A stretch of 64,000 nucleotides of DNA from Agromyces intestinalis. GTDB taxonomy: Bacteria > Actinomycetota > Actinomycetes > Actinomycetales > Microbacteriaceae. Location of the stretch: contig NZ_CP043505.1 in assembly GCF_008365295.1 (NCBI RefSeq), forward strand, positions 2,170,001 to 2,234,000, given 5' to 3'. This document shows, in pieces, positions 32,243 through 41,900 of this stretch (within the stretch, counting starts at the first letter, position 1; the number at the start of each line of letters is the position of its first letter). The notes beneath the pieces are model-generated. The model saw only the letters and a list, made by a program, of their open reading frames with translations, ran no database searches and was not told where the DNA came from. A program made the translations under genes and the position numbers.

Positions 32243-34456
32243 CTAGACGAGCGGGTCGGATGCCTCGGAGGCGTGCCGGCCGTGGGCGGCGTCTCGGCCG
32301 TGAGAGTGCTGCGGGGCATCCGCACCGCCGCGCCCCGCCCGCTCGTCGCGCCACAGCTTCGACGGCCACCAGATCGCCGGTCCGATGTCGTACGACAGGG
32401 CCGGGATGAGCAGCGAACGCACGACGAGTGTGTCGAGCAGCACCCCGAACGCGACGATGAACGCGATCTGCACGAGGAACAGCACGGGGATCACGGCGAG
32501 CGCCGCGAACGTCGCCGCGAGCACGATGCCGGCGCTCGTGATGACGCCGCCGGTGACGGTGAGCCCGCGCAGGATGCCGGGCCGGGTGCCGAGGTGCGCC
32601 GCCTCCTCGCGCACGCGCGTCATGAGGAAGATGTTGTAGTCGATGCCGAGCGCGACGAGGAACACGAACCCGTAGAGCGGCACCGCCGGGTCGGCGCCGG
32701 GCGAGCCGAACGCGAGGAACACCAGCGACGCCACGCCGAGCGCCGCCGCGAACGACACGATCACGCTCGCCACGAGCAGGATCGGCGCGAGGATCGACCG
32801 GAGCAGCAGCATCAGGATGACGAGGATCACCGCGAGCACCAGCGGAATGATGACCGTGCGGTCGTGGATCGACGCCGCGTCGGAGTCGAGCATCGTCGCG
32901 GTGTACCCGCCGACGAGGGCGTCGGGGTCGATCGCCCGCACGGCGTCGCGCAGGTCGAGCACCGCCTGCTCCGCGGCATCCGAGTCGGGTGCGTCCTCGA
33001 GCGTGGCCTGCAGCATGACCTGCCCGTCGACGACGGTCGGTTCGAGAGGAACGAGCGTCGGGATGGGGAACGGTGGCGCGTCGGTGCCTGCGGGCATCGT
33101 GCCGGTGGGCGAGTTCGACGACACGGCGACCACGTCCGAGACGCCCTCGACGTCGCGTGCCGCATCGGCGAGCGCGGTGAGGTCGTCGTCGGCGCCGACG
33201 ACGAGCGCCGGGCTTCCGGCACCCGCAGGGAAGTGCTCGCCGATCACCCGCTGCCCGTCGCGGCCGTCGCTCTGCCCGAGGATCACGTCGCTCTGCGGCA
33301 CTCCGTCGGCGTCGAGCACGACGATGCCGAGTCCGGCCGCCAGGAGCGCACCGGTCGTGACGAGCCAGACCGCACGTGCGTGTCGCGAGACGAGTCGGGC
33401 GACTCCCGGCCAGAATCCCTTCGCGTCGGGCGCGGTGAAGTCGGGCTGCGGGTCGCCGTACTTCGGGCGTCGCGGCCAGAACGCGGCCCTCCCGATCGCG
33501 AGCATGGTCGCGGGCAGCAAGGTGAGGGTGGCCGCCAGGGCGAAGACGATGCCGACCGCGGCGACCGGCCCGAGCGCGCGGTTCGAGTTCAGCTCGCTGA
33601 GCAGCATGCAGAGCAGGCCCGCCATGACGGTTCCGCCCGAGGCCACGATGGGCGCGACCGATCGGCGCAGCGCGAGCCGCGTGGCATCCCACCTGGACTC
33701 GTGGTCGCGCAGCGCCTCGCGGTAGCGCGCGATGTAGAGGAGCGAGTAGTCGGTCGCGGCACCGATCACGAGGATGAACAGGATGCCCTGCACCTGGCTG
33801 TTCACGTCGATCGCACCGACCTTCGCGAGCCACCAGACGGCGACGATCGCGCCGGTGAGCGCGATGAGCGCGGTCGCGAGCACGACGATCGGCAGCAGCG
33901 GCGACCGGTAGACCACGAGCAGGATGAGGAACACGGCCGAGAACGCGACGACGAGCAGGAACCCGTCGATGCCGGCGAACGCCTCGACGAGGTCGGCGGT
34001 GAACCCGGCCGGGCCGGTCACCCAGACGCCCAGCCCCTCGGGTCGGTCGTCGTCGGATGCCTCGCGCATCGCCGCGACCGTCTCGTCGACCTCGCCCGAG
34101 GTGGAGGCGACGAGCTCGGCCGCCTCGCCGTCGTCCGACGGGATGGGCGGGCTCACCTGGTCGACGCCGTCGAGGTCGGCGAGCCGGTCCGCGAGGTCCT
34201 GGGTCCACGCGAGGTCGTCGTCGGTGAGGCCGCCGTCGCGCTCGACGACGACGATGGCGGGGCGCCCGGTCGCCTCGCCGAGGAAGTCGTCGCGCAGCTC
34301 GCTCACCTGCGTCGCCTCGGCGCTGCGCGGCAGGTAGGTCGACTGGTCGTTCGACGCGACCTCCGAGATGCGCCCGAAGAACGGCCCGCCGACGGCGGCG
34401 AGGGTCAGCCACGCGAGGATGACGACGGCGGGCAGCACCACGCGCAGCGTTCTCAT
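32243..34456 (-). CDS. MMPL/RND-family transporter
   Basis: Large exporter of 737 residues with two repeats, each one helix, an extracellular domain and five or more helices. The first soluble domain spans about 40-190 and the second about 395-520. The transmembrane Asp/Tyr relay motif appears as GAATDYSLLYIARYRE and later ALGIDYNIFLMTRVREE. Relatives export lipids or drugs, or act in membrane assembly. It may share a transcript with the enoyl-CoA hydratase. Confidence 0.92.
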   Translation of the reverse strand: MRTLRVVLPAVVILAWLTLAAVGGPFFGRISEVASNDQSTYLPRSAEATQVSELRDDFLGEATGRPAIVVVERDGGLTDDDLAWTQDLADRLADLDGVDQVSPPIPSDDGEAAELVASTSGEVDETVAAMREASDDDRPEGLGVWVTGPAGFTADLVEAFAGIDGFLLVVAFSAVFLILLVVYRSPLLPIVVLATALIALTGAIVAVWWLAKVGAIDVNSQVQGILFILVIGAATDYSLLYIARYREALRDHESRWDATRLALRRSVAPIVASGGTVMAGLLCMLLSELNSNRALGPVAAVGIVFALAATLTLLPATMLAIGRAAFWPRRPKYGDPQPDFTAPDAKGFWPGVARLVSRHARAVWLVTTGALLAAGLGIVVLDADGVPQSDVILGQSDGRDGQRVIGEHFPAGAGSPALVVGADDDLTALADAARDVEGVSDVVAVSSNSPTGTMPAGTDAPPFPIPTLVPLEPTVVDGQVMLQATLEDAPDSDAAEQAVLDLRDAVRAIDPDALVGGYTATMLDSDAASIHDRTVIIPLVLAVILVILMLLLRSILAPILLVASVIVSFAAALGVASLVFLAFGSPGADPAVPLYGFVFLVALGIDYNIFLMTRVREEAAHLGTRPGILRGLTVTGGVITSAGIVLAATFAALAVIPVLFLVQIAFIVAFGVLLDTLVVRSLLIPALSYDIGPAIWWPSKLWRDERAGRGGADAPQHSHGRDAAHGRHASEASDPLV

Positions 34457-34511
34457 GCGCCCATGCTGGCGGTCGGCGGATGCTTCGCGCCACCCGTTGC
34501 GTGGCGGATGC

Positions 34512-35393
34512 TCAGTCGACCCGGGTCAGCGCGACCATCGCCATCGTGCGCGAGTTGCCGTCGATGCAGGTCTGGTAGAGCAGGTCGTGGCCCTGCGGCA
34601 GGTCGGCGACGGTGTCGGTCGTCTGGTCGAGCATCGCGGCGATGCCGTCGACTCGGTACGTTCCGGCCAGCACTCCGTCGAGCACGACGAACGCGCCCGC
34701 TTCGCGCGGGAACTCCTTGCCGGTGCACGACCAGTGCTCGGCGATCGCGGGGAGCCCGTAGGCGGCGGTCAGGTCGACCGAGCCCTGGCAGGCGTCGAGT
34801 TCGGGGGTCCAGCCGGCGGCCCACACGTGCTCGCGGTAGGCGCCCGCGCGCATCTGCTCGAGCCAGGCGTCGTGCGCGGCGACGGCGTCGCGCACCGCGG
34901 CGGTCGCCGCGCGTGCGCCGTCGGTCGCGTCAGCGAGATCGGCGTCGAGCGCGGTCATCGAGTCGGATGCCTCGCCGAGGGCCCCGGCGGTCGCCCGAAC
35001 GTCGTCGGGGCTGAGGGAGTCGTCGAGGTCGGTCGCGCCGGCGAGCAGTGCGGATGCCTCGGCGAGCGTCTGCTCGGCGTCGGCGCTCACCGTGTCGAGT
35101 TCGGCGAGTGCTGTCGACAGCGCGTCGCGCGCGACCTCGTCGAGCGTGCGACCGGATGACTCGTCGAGCGCGGCGCGTCCGTCGGCGTCGGCTGTGCGAG
35201 CGTCATCGAGCGAGGCATCCAACCGGTCGATCGCGAGGTCGAGCGCCTGCCGCGAGGCATCCAGTTCGCCGCGGGCGTTCGCGAGGTCGATCGCCTGGCT
35301 GCCTACCCACGCCGCGCCGGTGAGCAGCGCGACCACCGCGGCAGCGGCGACCGCCACCCCCGCGAGCCGCTTGCCTCGCGACCTGCCTGCCAT
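34512..35393 (-). CDS. Membrane-anchored coiled-coil hypothetical protein
   Basis: Unrecognised protein of 293 residues. The start MAGRSRGKR (35393) places a basic N-terminus before one helix (VAVAAAAVVALLTGAAWVG, about 11-29), so the rest is extracytoplasmic. Residues 35-180 are a long Ala/Asp-rich helical or coiled-coil region. The last 110 residues form a compact domain with three cysteines (DACQGSVDL, HWSCTGKEF, YQTCIDGNS) and the ending SRTMAMVALTRVD. An ORF extension of 27 codons upstream looks non-coding. Confidence 0.75.
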   Translation of the reverse strand: MAGRSRGKRLAGVAVAAAAVVALLTGAAWVGSQAIDLANARGELDASRQALDLAIDRLDASLDDARTADADGRAALDESSGRTLDEVARDALSTALAELDTVSADAEQTLAEASALLAGATDLDDSLSPDDVRATAGALGEASDSMTALDADLADATDGARAATAAVRDAVAAHDAWLEQMRAGAYREHVWAAGWTPELDACQGSVDLTAAYGLPAIAEHWSCTGKEFPREAGAFVVLDGVLAGTYRVDGIAAMLDQTTDTVADLPQGHDLLYQTCIDGNSRTMAMVALTRVD

Positions 35394-35505
35394 CTGCCCA
35401 TTCTCGTCGTTCGCCGGTTCCGCCGCACCCCTGTGAGTCGCTGCGCTCCCGTCGAATGTGCTCCCGCCACGCAAGGCGGGCCGGGCGGCTGTGCGGGCCG
35501 GGCGG

Positions 35506-36408
35506 CTATTCGCCCAAACGCGCCGCGCGCGAGACGAGCACGTCGAGCACGGTGCGCACGGCGAGCCGTTCGGCGACGTCGGGTCGGGTGAGCGCGACGA
35601 TGCGACGAGCGGATGCCACGCCGCGCAGCGGCTTCAGCACGATGCCGGGCGGCACGGGGCCCGAGGTGTACCGGGGGACCAACGCGATGCCGAGCCCGGC
35701 CTCGACGAGGGCCTCGATGATGCGCATGTCGCTGATGCGCTGCGACACCTCGATGCGCCCGCCCGCCTGCTGCTCGATCGCGTGCAGGATGCGCTCGAAC
35801 GGGAACCCCGGCGGCACGCCGAGCCAGGTCTCGTCGACCACGTCGTCGGCGGTGACGTGCGAGCGGCCGGCGAGCCGGTGATCGGCGGGCAGGCCCACGT
35901 CGAGAGGCTCGGTGAGCAGCGGCACGGCGTTCAGCCCGCGGCCGCCCCACGGCAGGTCACCGGGCATGGCGTGGGCGAGCACGATGTCGTGGTCGTTCGT
36001 GAGGTCGGCGTACTCGTCGAGCTCGGGGTCGAGGTCGGTGGCGTGCACGACGAGCCCCGCGACGCTGGCGAGATCGGTGAGCACGCCCGGCAGCAGGGTG
36101 GCGCCGATCGTGGGGAACGTGAGCAGGGTGACCTCGCCGCTCGGGTGGTTGCGGAAGTCGTCCCACAGGGCTTCGGCGCGCTGGATCGCGACGGCGACCT
36201 CGGTCGCGCTGCGCGCCAGCGCGTGCCCGGCACTGGTGAGCGCGATGCCACGGCCCTCGCGTTGCGTGAGGGGCATGCCGGCCTCGCGCTCGAGCACCTT
36301 GAGCTGCTGCGACACTGCCGACGGAGTGCGGCCGGTCGCATCGGCGACGGCCGTCACACTGCCGCGTTCGGCGAGTTCGCGAAGGAGGTCGAGACGCTTC
36401 ACATCCAT
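35506..36408 (-). CDS. LysR-family transcriptional regulator
   Basis: DNA-binding regulator of 300 residues. The winged HTH begins at the first residue (MDVKRLDLLRELAERGSVTA, with TPSAVSQQLKVLEREAG), and a periplasmic-binding-like effector domain follows (about 90-290; TFPTIGATLLPGVL). The neighbouring small ORF runs divergently. The less GC-rich 150-base gap at 36409-36558 is the likely shared control region, but I cannot point to one convincing T-N11-A box. The target is unknown. Confidence 0.92.
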   Translation of the reverse strand: MDVKRLDLLRELAERGSVTAVADATGRTPSAVSQQLKVLEREAGMPLTQREGRGIALTSAGHALARSATEVAVAIQRAEALWDDFRNHPSGEVTLLTFPTIGATLLPGVLTDLASVAGLVVHATDLDPELDEYADLTNDHDIVLAHAMPGDLPWGGRGLNAVPLLTEPLDVGLPADHRLAGRSHVTADDVVDETWLGVPPGFPFERILHAIEQQAGGRIEVSQRISDMRIIEALVEAGLGIALVPRYTSGPVPPGIVLKPLRGVASARRIVALTRPDVAERLAVRTVLDVLVSRAARLGE

Positions 36409-36558
36409 GTAGCAAGACTACAGTGTTGTTGAAGTATTGTGAGCTTGTGCTGAATGGTTGCGGCGGTCACAATAGAAGAGTCGAAGCGGACGCGGACCAC
36501 TCTGGGACGGTGTCTCCGCGTACTTGCGGAAGCCACCTCACCTCGAAAGGACTCGGCC

Positions 36559-36681
36559 GTGACCATCGCACTTCTCCTCCTGGGCGCATTGAGCGTTGCC
36601 GGTGTCATCGGATCGTTCGTCGTCACCGCGCGTGACGGCTACCGCCGCCAGCCGAGGGAGACGTTCGCACGCACCGTCTAG
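36559..36681 (+). CDS. Small single-helix membrane protein, 40 residues
   Basis: GTG start with a good ribosome site (GAAAGGACTCGGCC). The peptide has one hydrophobic helix, TIALLLLGALSVAGVIGSFV, then a basic tail RDGYRRQPRETFARTV. It is followed by a strong terminator hairpin, which supports it as a real gene. The frame extends upstream to an ATG at 36454, but that part is polar and not convincing. Function unknown. Confidence 0.65.
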   Translation: MTIALLLLGALSVAGVIGSFVVTARDGYRRQPRETFARTV

Positions 36682-36691
36682 GCCGTGCGAC

Positions 36692-36760
36692 CGGGGGCTC
36701 AAACCCCCGCAACGAAGAGCCGCAGCGCGAGAGAGGGACACCTCGCGATGCGGCTCTTCG
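36692..36760 (+). terminator. Tandem hairpins after the 40-residue gene
   Basis: A short GGGGGCTCAAACCCCC-type hairpin (36692-36709) is followed by a 19-bp stem, 36713-36731 with 36742-36760, with one mismatch. Together they form a likely terminator. Confidence 0.65.
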
Positions 36761-36947
36761 CATCTGTCCGAACCGCGCGGGCGATGCCGCGTCGCGCTCC
36801 GCGGCATCCTCGACACCATCGCGATCTCAGCGCTAGGTTGACCCAATGGGATCACCGACACGGGGGGTGGCGATGGTGGACGTGATCGCGACCGGGCCGG
36901 CGAGGCGATCGGGGTGATCCTGTGACTCTTCATCGTGTGATCGGTCG

Positions 36948-38318
36948 ATGGCCGAGCTGAGCGAGGACACCGCGCTCCGCCGCTTCCTACTGGGGCTGGC
37001 GGAGGGCATGCTCGCGGCCGAGGACGGCGTCGACCGGGTCGGCGACACGATGAGCCAGGTGGCGCGCGCGTACGGCCACGACGAGGTCGACTTCTTCGTG
37101 CTGCCCACGCTGACCCTCGTCGAGACCGGCGGCGGCGAGAGCTCGAAGATCGGCTTCCGGTCGTCGTCGCGCGCGAAGTTCCGCTTCGACCAGATCGCCG
37201 CGCTCTACGAGCTGATCGAGCAGGCGAAGCAGGCGGCGATCGACCCCCGCGCGGGCATCGACCGGCTGAACGAGATCGGCGCGATGAAGATGCAGCGCCA
37301 CTGGATCTCGCGCGTGTTCGGGCACGCGGTGCTCACGACCGGGCTCGCGCTGCTGCTCGCGCCGACCTGGCAGGGCGCGCTGGTCGCGTTCGGCCTCGGG
37401 ACGGTGCTCGGGTTCGCGAAGCTGATCCGCTCGCCCACCCTGCAGCTCGTGTTCCCGGTGGTCGCGGCGTTCGTGTCGGCGCTCGCCGTGTTCCTCATCG
37501 CGCCGGTGATCGAGCTCGGCGACCCGATCCGACTCATGATCGCGCCGCTGGCGACCTTCCTTCCGGGCGGGGCGCTCACCACCGCCGTCATGGAACTCGC
37601 CGCCGGGCAGATGGTTGCGGGTGCGTCCCGGCTGGTGATGGGCATGGTGACGCTCGGGCTGCTCTCGTTCGGCATCATCGCGGCGGGCACGCTGATCGGC
37701 GTGGGCTCATCGAGCTACGTACCGCTGGTCACCACCGAGTCGTTCCCCTGGTGGGCGGCCCCTCTGGGGTTGATCTGCTTCGCGGTCGGAAACTTCCTGC
37801 ATTTCGGCGCACCCGCGCGCACGTTCTGGTGGGTGTTCCTCGTCATCATCGTCGCGTACTTCGGGCAGACGGTCGGCGAACTGATCGCCGGACAGAGCGT
37901 GAACGGCTTCATCGGCGGGTTCGTGGTCGCGCCGGTGGTCCTGTGGATCGCGGGTCTCAAGCACGGCGCGCCCTCGCAGCTCACGTTCCTGCCGGCATTC
38001 TGGCTGCTCGTGCCGGGGGCGGCCGGGCTGGTGGGGCTCACCGAGGCGATCCAGAGCCCGAACGGGGCGACCGACGACTTCGTCGGCGCGCTGGTGTCGA
38101 TCATGTCGATCGCGATCGGCGTGCTCGTCGGAACCGCGGTGTTCCGGTTCGCGAGGCACGGCGCCGAGGAAGTGGCGAACTTCCATGTCGACGTGCCCGC
38201 ACTGCACGAGAGCGAGCGTCCGCCGCTCTGGGCGCGCTTCGTCCCGGGCACGCCGCGCTCGTTCTGGGGGCGTCCTCACGGAGAACTCCCCCCTTCCTCG
38301 AAGGCCGACGGCACGTAA
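36948..38318 (+). CDS. Threonine/serine exporter family protein (ThrE/DUF1212)
   Basis: Integral membrane protein of 456 residues. A cytoplasmic N-terminal domain (about 1-125; ALRRFLLGLAEGMLAAEDGVDRVGD-like start) resembles the ThrE hydrolase-like region. About ten helices follow, including PLATFLPGGALTTAVMELAAGQ and VVAPVVLWIAGLKHGAPS. Characterised members export threonine and serine. The ATG at 36948 gives the expected start; nothing else was seen in the 187 bases before it. Confidence 0.87.
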   Translation: MAELSEDTALRRFLLGLAEGMLAAEDGVDRVGDTMSQVARAYGHDEVDFFVLPTLTLVETGGGESSKIGFRSSSRAKFRFDQIAALYELIEQAKQAAIDPRAGIDRLNEIGAMKMQRHWISRVFGHAVLTTGLALLLAPTWQGALVAFGLGTVLGFAKLIRSPTLQLVFPVVAAFVSALAVFLIAPVIELGDPIRLMIAPLATFLPGGALTTAVMELAAGQMVAGASRLVMGMVTLGLLSFGIIAAGTLIGVGSSSYVPLVTTESFPWWAAPLGLICFAVGNFLHFGAPARTFWWVFLVIIVAYFGQTVGELIAGQSVNGFIGGFVVAPVVLWIAGLKHGAPSQLTFLPAFWLLVPGAAGLVGLTEAIQSPNGATDDFVGALVSIMSIAIGVLVGTAVFRFARHGAEEVANFHVDVPALHESERPPLWARFVPGTPRSFWGRPHGELPPSSKADGT

Positions 38319-38328
38319 ACTCTCACCC

Positions 38329-38904
38329 GTGACTTCAGCAGAGCCCTCGCCCGAGGCCGTCGACGTGCGCCGCCGGCTCATCGACCACATCTCCGCCGAG
38401 GCGGTCTTCCACGGAGACTTCACGCTGACCAGCGGCAAGAAGGCGACCTACTACGTCGACCTGCGCAAGGTGAGTCTCGACCATCGGGTCGCGCCGCTCA
38501 TCGGGCAGGTCATGATCGACCTCATCGCCGAAGTTCCCGACGTCGTCGCGGTGGGCGGCATGACCATGGGCGCCGACCCGATCGCCGCGGCCATCCTGCA
38601 CCAGGGCGCTGCGCGGGGGCTCGCGTACGACGCGTTCGTCGTGCGCAAGGAGCCGAAGGACCACGGCCGCGGCAAGCAGGTCGAAGGCCCCGATCTCGAG
38701 GGCAAGCGCGTCATCGTGCTCGAGGACACGTCGACCACGGGCGGCTCGCCGTTGAAGGCCGTCGAGGCGCTGCGCAAGGTCGGCGCCGAGGTCGTCGCGG
38801 TCGCAGTCGTGGTCGACCGGGATACGGGGGCGCGAGAGGTCATCGAGGCCGCAGGCGTCCCCTACCTGTACGCGATCGGCCTGGCCGACCTGGGGCTGGC
38901 CTGA
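38329..38904 (+). CDS. pyrE: Orotate phosphoribosyltransferase
   Basis: Forms orotidine-5'-phosphate from orotate and PRPP, the fifth step of pyrimidine synthesis. The 191 residues carry FTLTSGKKATYYVDLR, GGMTMGADPIAAA, FVVRKEPKDHG and the PRPP motif RVIVLEDTSTTGGSPL. The GTG at 38329 follows the TAA of a short spacer and gives the normal length. Its stop overlaps the next start (TGATG). Confidence 0.95.
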   Translation: MTSAEPSPEAVDVRRRLIDHISAEAVFHGDFTLTSGKKATYYVDLRKVSLDHRVAPLIGQVMIDLIAEVPDVVAVGGMTMGADPIAAAILHQGAARGLAYDAFVVRKEPKDHGRGKQVEGPDLEGKRVIVLEDTSTTGGSPLKAVEALRKVGAEVVAVAVVVDRDTGAREVIEAAGVPYLYAIGLADLGLA

Positions 38905-41900
38905 TGGCGCGCCACGAACCGGTGCCCGGCGGAGACCCGCTCGACCTTCGGGGCGCCGAATGGCTCCTGCGCGATCTCGCGAACGGAGCACCACGGGCGC
39001 CGCAGGCTCCGCCGGCGGCGCCGACTCAGCCCGCGACGTATCCGTCGTATCCCGATGCGGGTCGCACGCCGTCGTACCCCGACGCGGGGTATCCCGGCGC
39101 GCCTCGCGTTCCCGCTCCTGAGCCGGCACCGCAGGCTCCGGCGTCGCCGCCGGCTCCGGCGTCGACCCGGGGCGAGCAGGCCGACTGGTTCTCACTCGCC
39201 GAGCCCGTCGGTCGTCCCGAGCCGGCCAGCACCGAGCCCGAACCGATCACTCGGCAGTTCTCGGTGCCGTCCTCGGGCGCGCCGTTCCACGGCGGCACAG
39301 TGCCGCCGGTCGCACCACCTGCAGCGCCCGGGCCGGATGCTTCGTGGGGCGCGCCACCCGCACCCGGGCCCGCGACTCCGACGGCACCGTATGCCCTCAC
39401 GTGGGGCGAACCCGAGCGGCGTCCCGACCTCGCCACCGAGGACGGCCTCCGTGCCGCCTTCCGCCGGCTCGCGGATCCCGATTCCGTCGCTGCGCCGCAG
39501 ACGGTCGCGCCCTCCGAGCCCGCGGCGCCGCCTGCGCCGTGGCAGCCCGAGCCGGTTGCGCCGCCCGCGGCGTGGCAACCCGAGCCCGTTGCGCCGCCTG
39601 CGGCGTGGCAGCCCGAGCCCGCGGCGCCGCCTGCGCCGTGGCAGCCCGAGCCCGCAGCGTGGCAGCCCGAGCCGGCGGCGCCGCCTGCGCCGTGGCAGCC
39701 CGAGCCGGTTGCGCCGCCTGCGGCGTGGCAGCCCGAGCCGACGAGGTCCGAGCCCGCTGCGCCGGCTCAGCAGACCGAGCCGGATTCGGAGGCGGCCGAC
39801 CCGTTCGCGGGCTTCACCCCGCCACCCGTGGCGCGCAGCTCGTTCACCCCGCTTCCTCCTGAGGGTGCGCGGCCCGCACACGACTACAGCGCCGAGCTCT
39901 GGTCGGCCCTGACCGAACCCGAGCCTCAGGCACCCGCGAACCAGTGGTCGCCCGAACCCGTCGCCCCGTCGCCGGCCGCCTCCGAACAGCCCGACGCGTG
40001 GGGTCAGCCGGTCGCCCAGCCGTGGGAGCAGCCGCAGCAGTGGGCGCCCCAGCAGCCCCAGCAGCAGCCGCACGCTGAGGAGCCCGAGTGGGGGCAGCAG
40101 TCGGCAACCCCCTGGGAGCAGCCCGCCGCCCAGCAGCAGGACTGGTCGCAGCAAACGCAGGACTGGTCGCAGCCGCAGAGCTGGAATGAGCCGGTCGAGC
40201 AGCCGCAGAGCTGGAATGACCCGGTCGAGCAGCCGCAGTCGTGGAACGAGCCGGCCCAGCCGCAGGCCTGGACTCAGGAACCCCAGCAGCAGACCTGGGA
40301 ACAGGTCGCCCAGCCGCAGGCCTGGACTCAGGAACCCCAGCAGCAGACCTGGGAACAGGTCGCCCAGCCGCAGACCTGGGATCAGGTCGCGCCGCAGCAG
40401 ACCTGGGAGCCGGAAACCCAACAGCAGAACTGGGAGCCGGAAACCCAACAGCAGAACTGGGAGCCGGAACCCCAGCAGCAGACCTGGAACGAGTCGGCGC
40501 CGCCGCAGGCCTGGGATCAGGTCGCGCATGCGCCAGAACCGCAGGCGTGGAACCAGGAATCGCAGCCGCAGGCATGGGAGCAGCAGCATCCGGCCGAGCA
40601 ACCGTGGCGCGACGCCCCGCAAGCCTGGCCGCAGCATGACGAGCCCGAGGCGAACGCGGCGGGCGACGGCGGGTTTCCGTTCCTCGAGGTCCGGGGGCCG
40701 AGCGACGGCCAGGCGGCTGCCGCGGCATCCGGCTGGACGCTCGGTGCAGAGCATCCCGGGCTCGACCGCGAGCCCTTCCCATCGGCCCCAGCGCGGGAAC
40801 CGCTCACGGGATCGCAATTCGGCCCGCCCGAGCCGGTCGACGACGTGTTGGCTGCGCTGACCGGCGGCGGAGCCACCACTCTCCCGGCAGCCGGGGCCCC
40901 CGCTTGGGGCGCCGGCTTCGGTGCCGCGCCGCCTGCGCTGGACGACCCGTCGCCTCGCGAGCCGCTGACCGCCACCGGATCGTTCGACGGGTTGTCGGCG
41001 CTCGGCTTCGATGCGCTGACCGCGACCGGTGAGTACGCCCGCACCGACTTCGTCATGCCCGACGAGGGCTCGGAGTCGGATGAGCCCCGAGGGCTTCGGG
41101 GTTGGTTGCAGCGCCGCCGCGAGGAGCGCGACGACGTCGACGACGACGACGAGTACCCATCCGAGGTGACCGAGCCCGTCTACCAGTGGGGTCTGCGGCC
41201 CGATCCCGGGTTCGTCGACCCGCGCGCGGGCGGCACGCCCGACGTCCCCCGGTTCCACCAGCCGACCCCGGTGGCGACCCAGCCGTCGACCGCGCCCGTG
41301 GCGGACCCGGTCTCCGAGCCGATGCCGACCGCACGCCTCGACCTGGCCGAGTTCGACGCGGCCGGATTCGACAGGCCCGGATTCGACAGGCCCGGATACG
41401 ACAGGCCCGGATTCGATGCGGCCCAGTCGCCGCGGGATCCCGCACCGCCGGCGCACGATCCGGCCGATTGGTTCTCGGCATCGGCATCGGCATCGACCGG
41501 TGGTGGTGCGCCGTACCCGGGCCCGCCCGCGGGCGCGCCGGGAGGCGGCGCCGGCGCCGGAGGCTACCCCGGCGGCGGCTACTCCGGCGGCCCCGGCGGA
41601 GGGTACGGTGGCGGCCCCGGTGGCGGCCCCGGTGGCGCGGGCGGCCGCAGCACCGGCGGCTCCGGCGGCGGGTACTCCGGCGGACCGGGTTCCGGTGGTG
41701 CCGGCGGCGCCGGCGGCGGCAATCGCAACGGTTCGGGCGGCCCGGTTCGCCTGCTGCTGTGGATCGCCGGCGGGCTCGTGGCGCTGCTCATCCTGGTCGG
41801 CCTGTTCATCCTCGGCACGCGGCTGATCAGCGGGGCATCCGACGGCTCGCCCTCGGCATCGGCGACCCCGACCGAGACGGTTGCACCCGAGCCGACCGCT

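Noticed and set aside
31370-35014. 1214-codon open frame on the plus strand
   Set aside because: It is opposite the enoyl-CoA hydratase, MMPL and coiled-coil genes; its translation is Arg/Gly/His/Glu-rich with no fold, typical of antisense frames in high-GC DNA.
36690-36765. Possible tRNA-like fold near GGGGGCTCAAACCCCC
   Set aside because: The TTCGA-type T-loop, anticodon stem and acceptor pairing cannot be built; two simple hairpins explain it.
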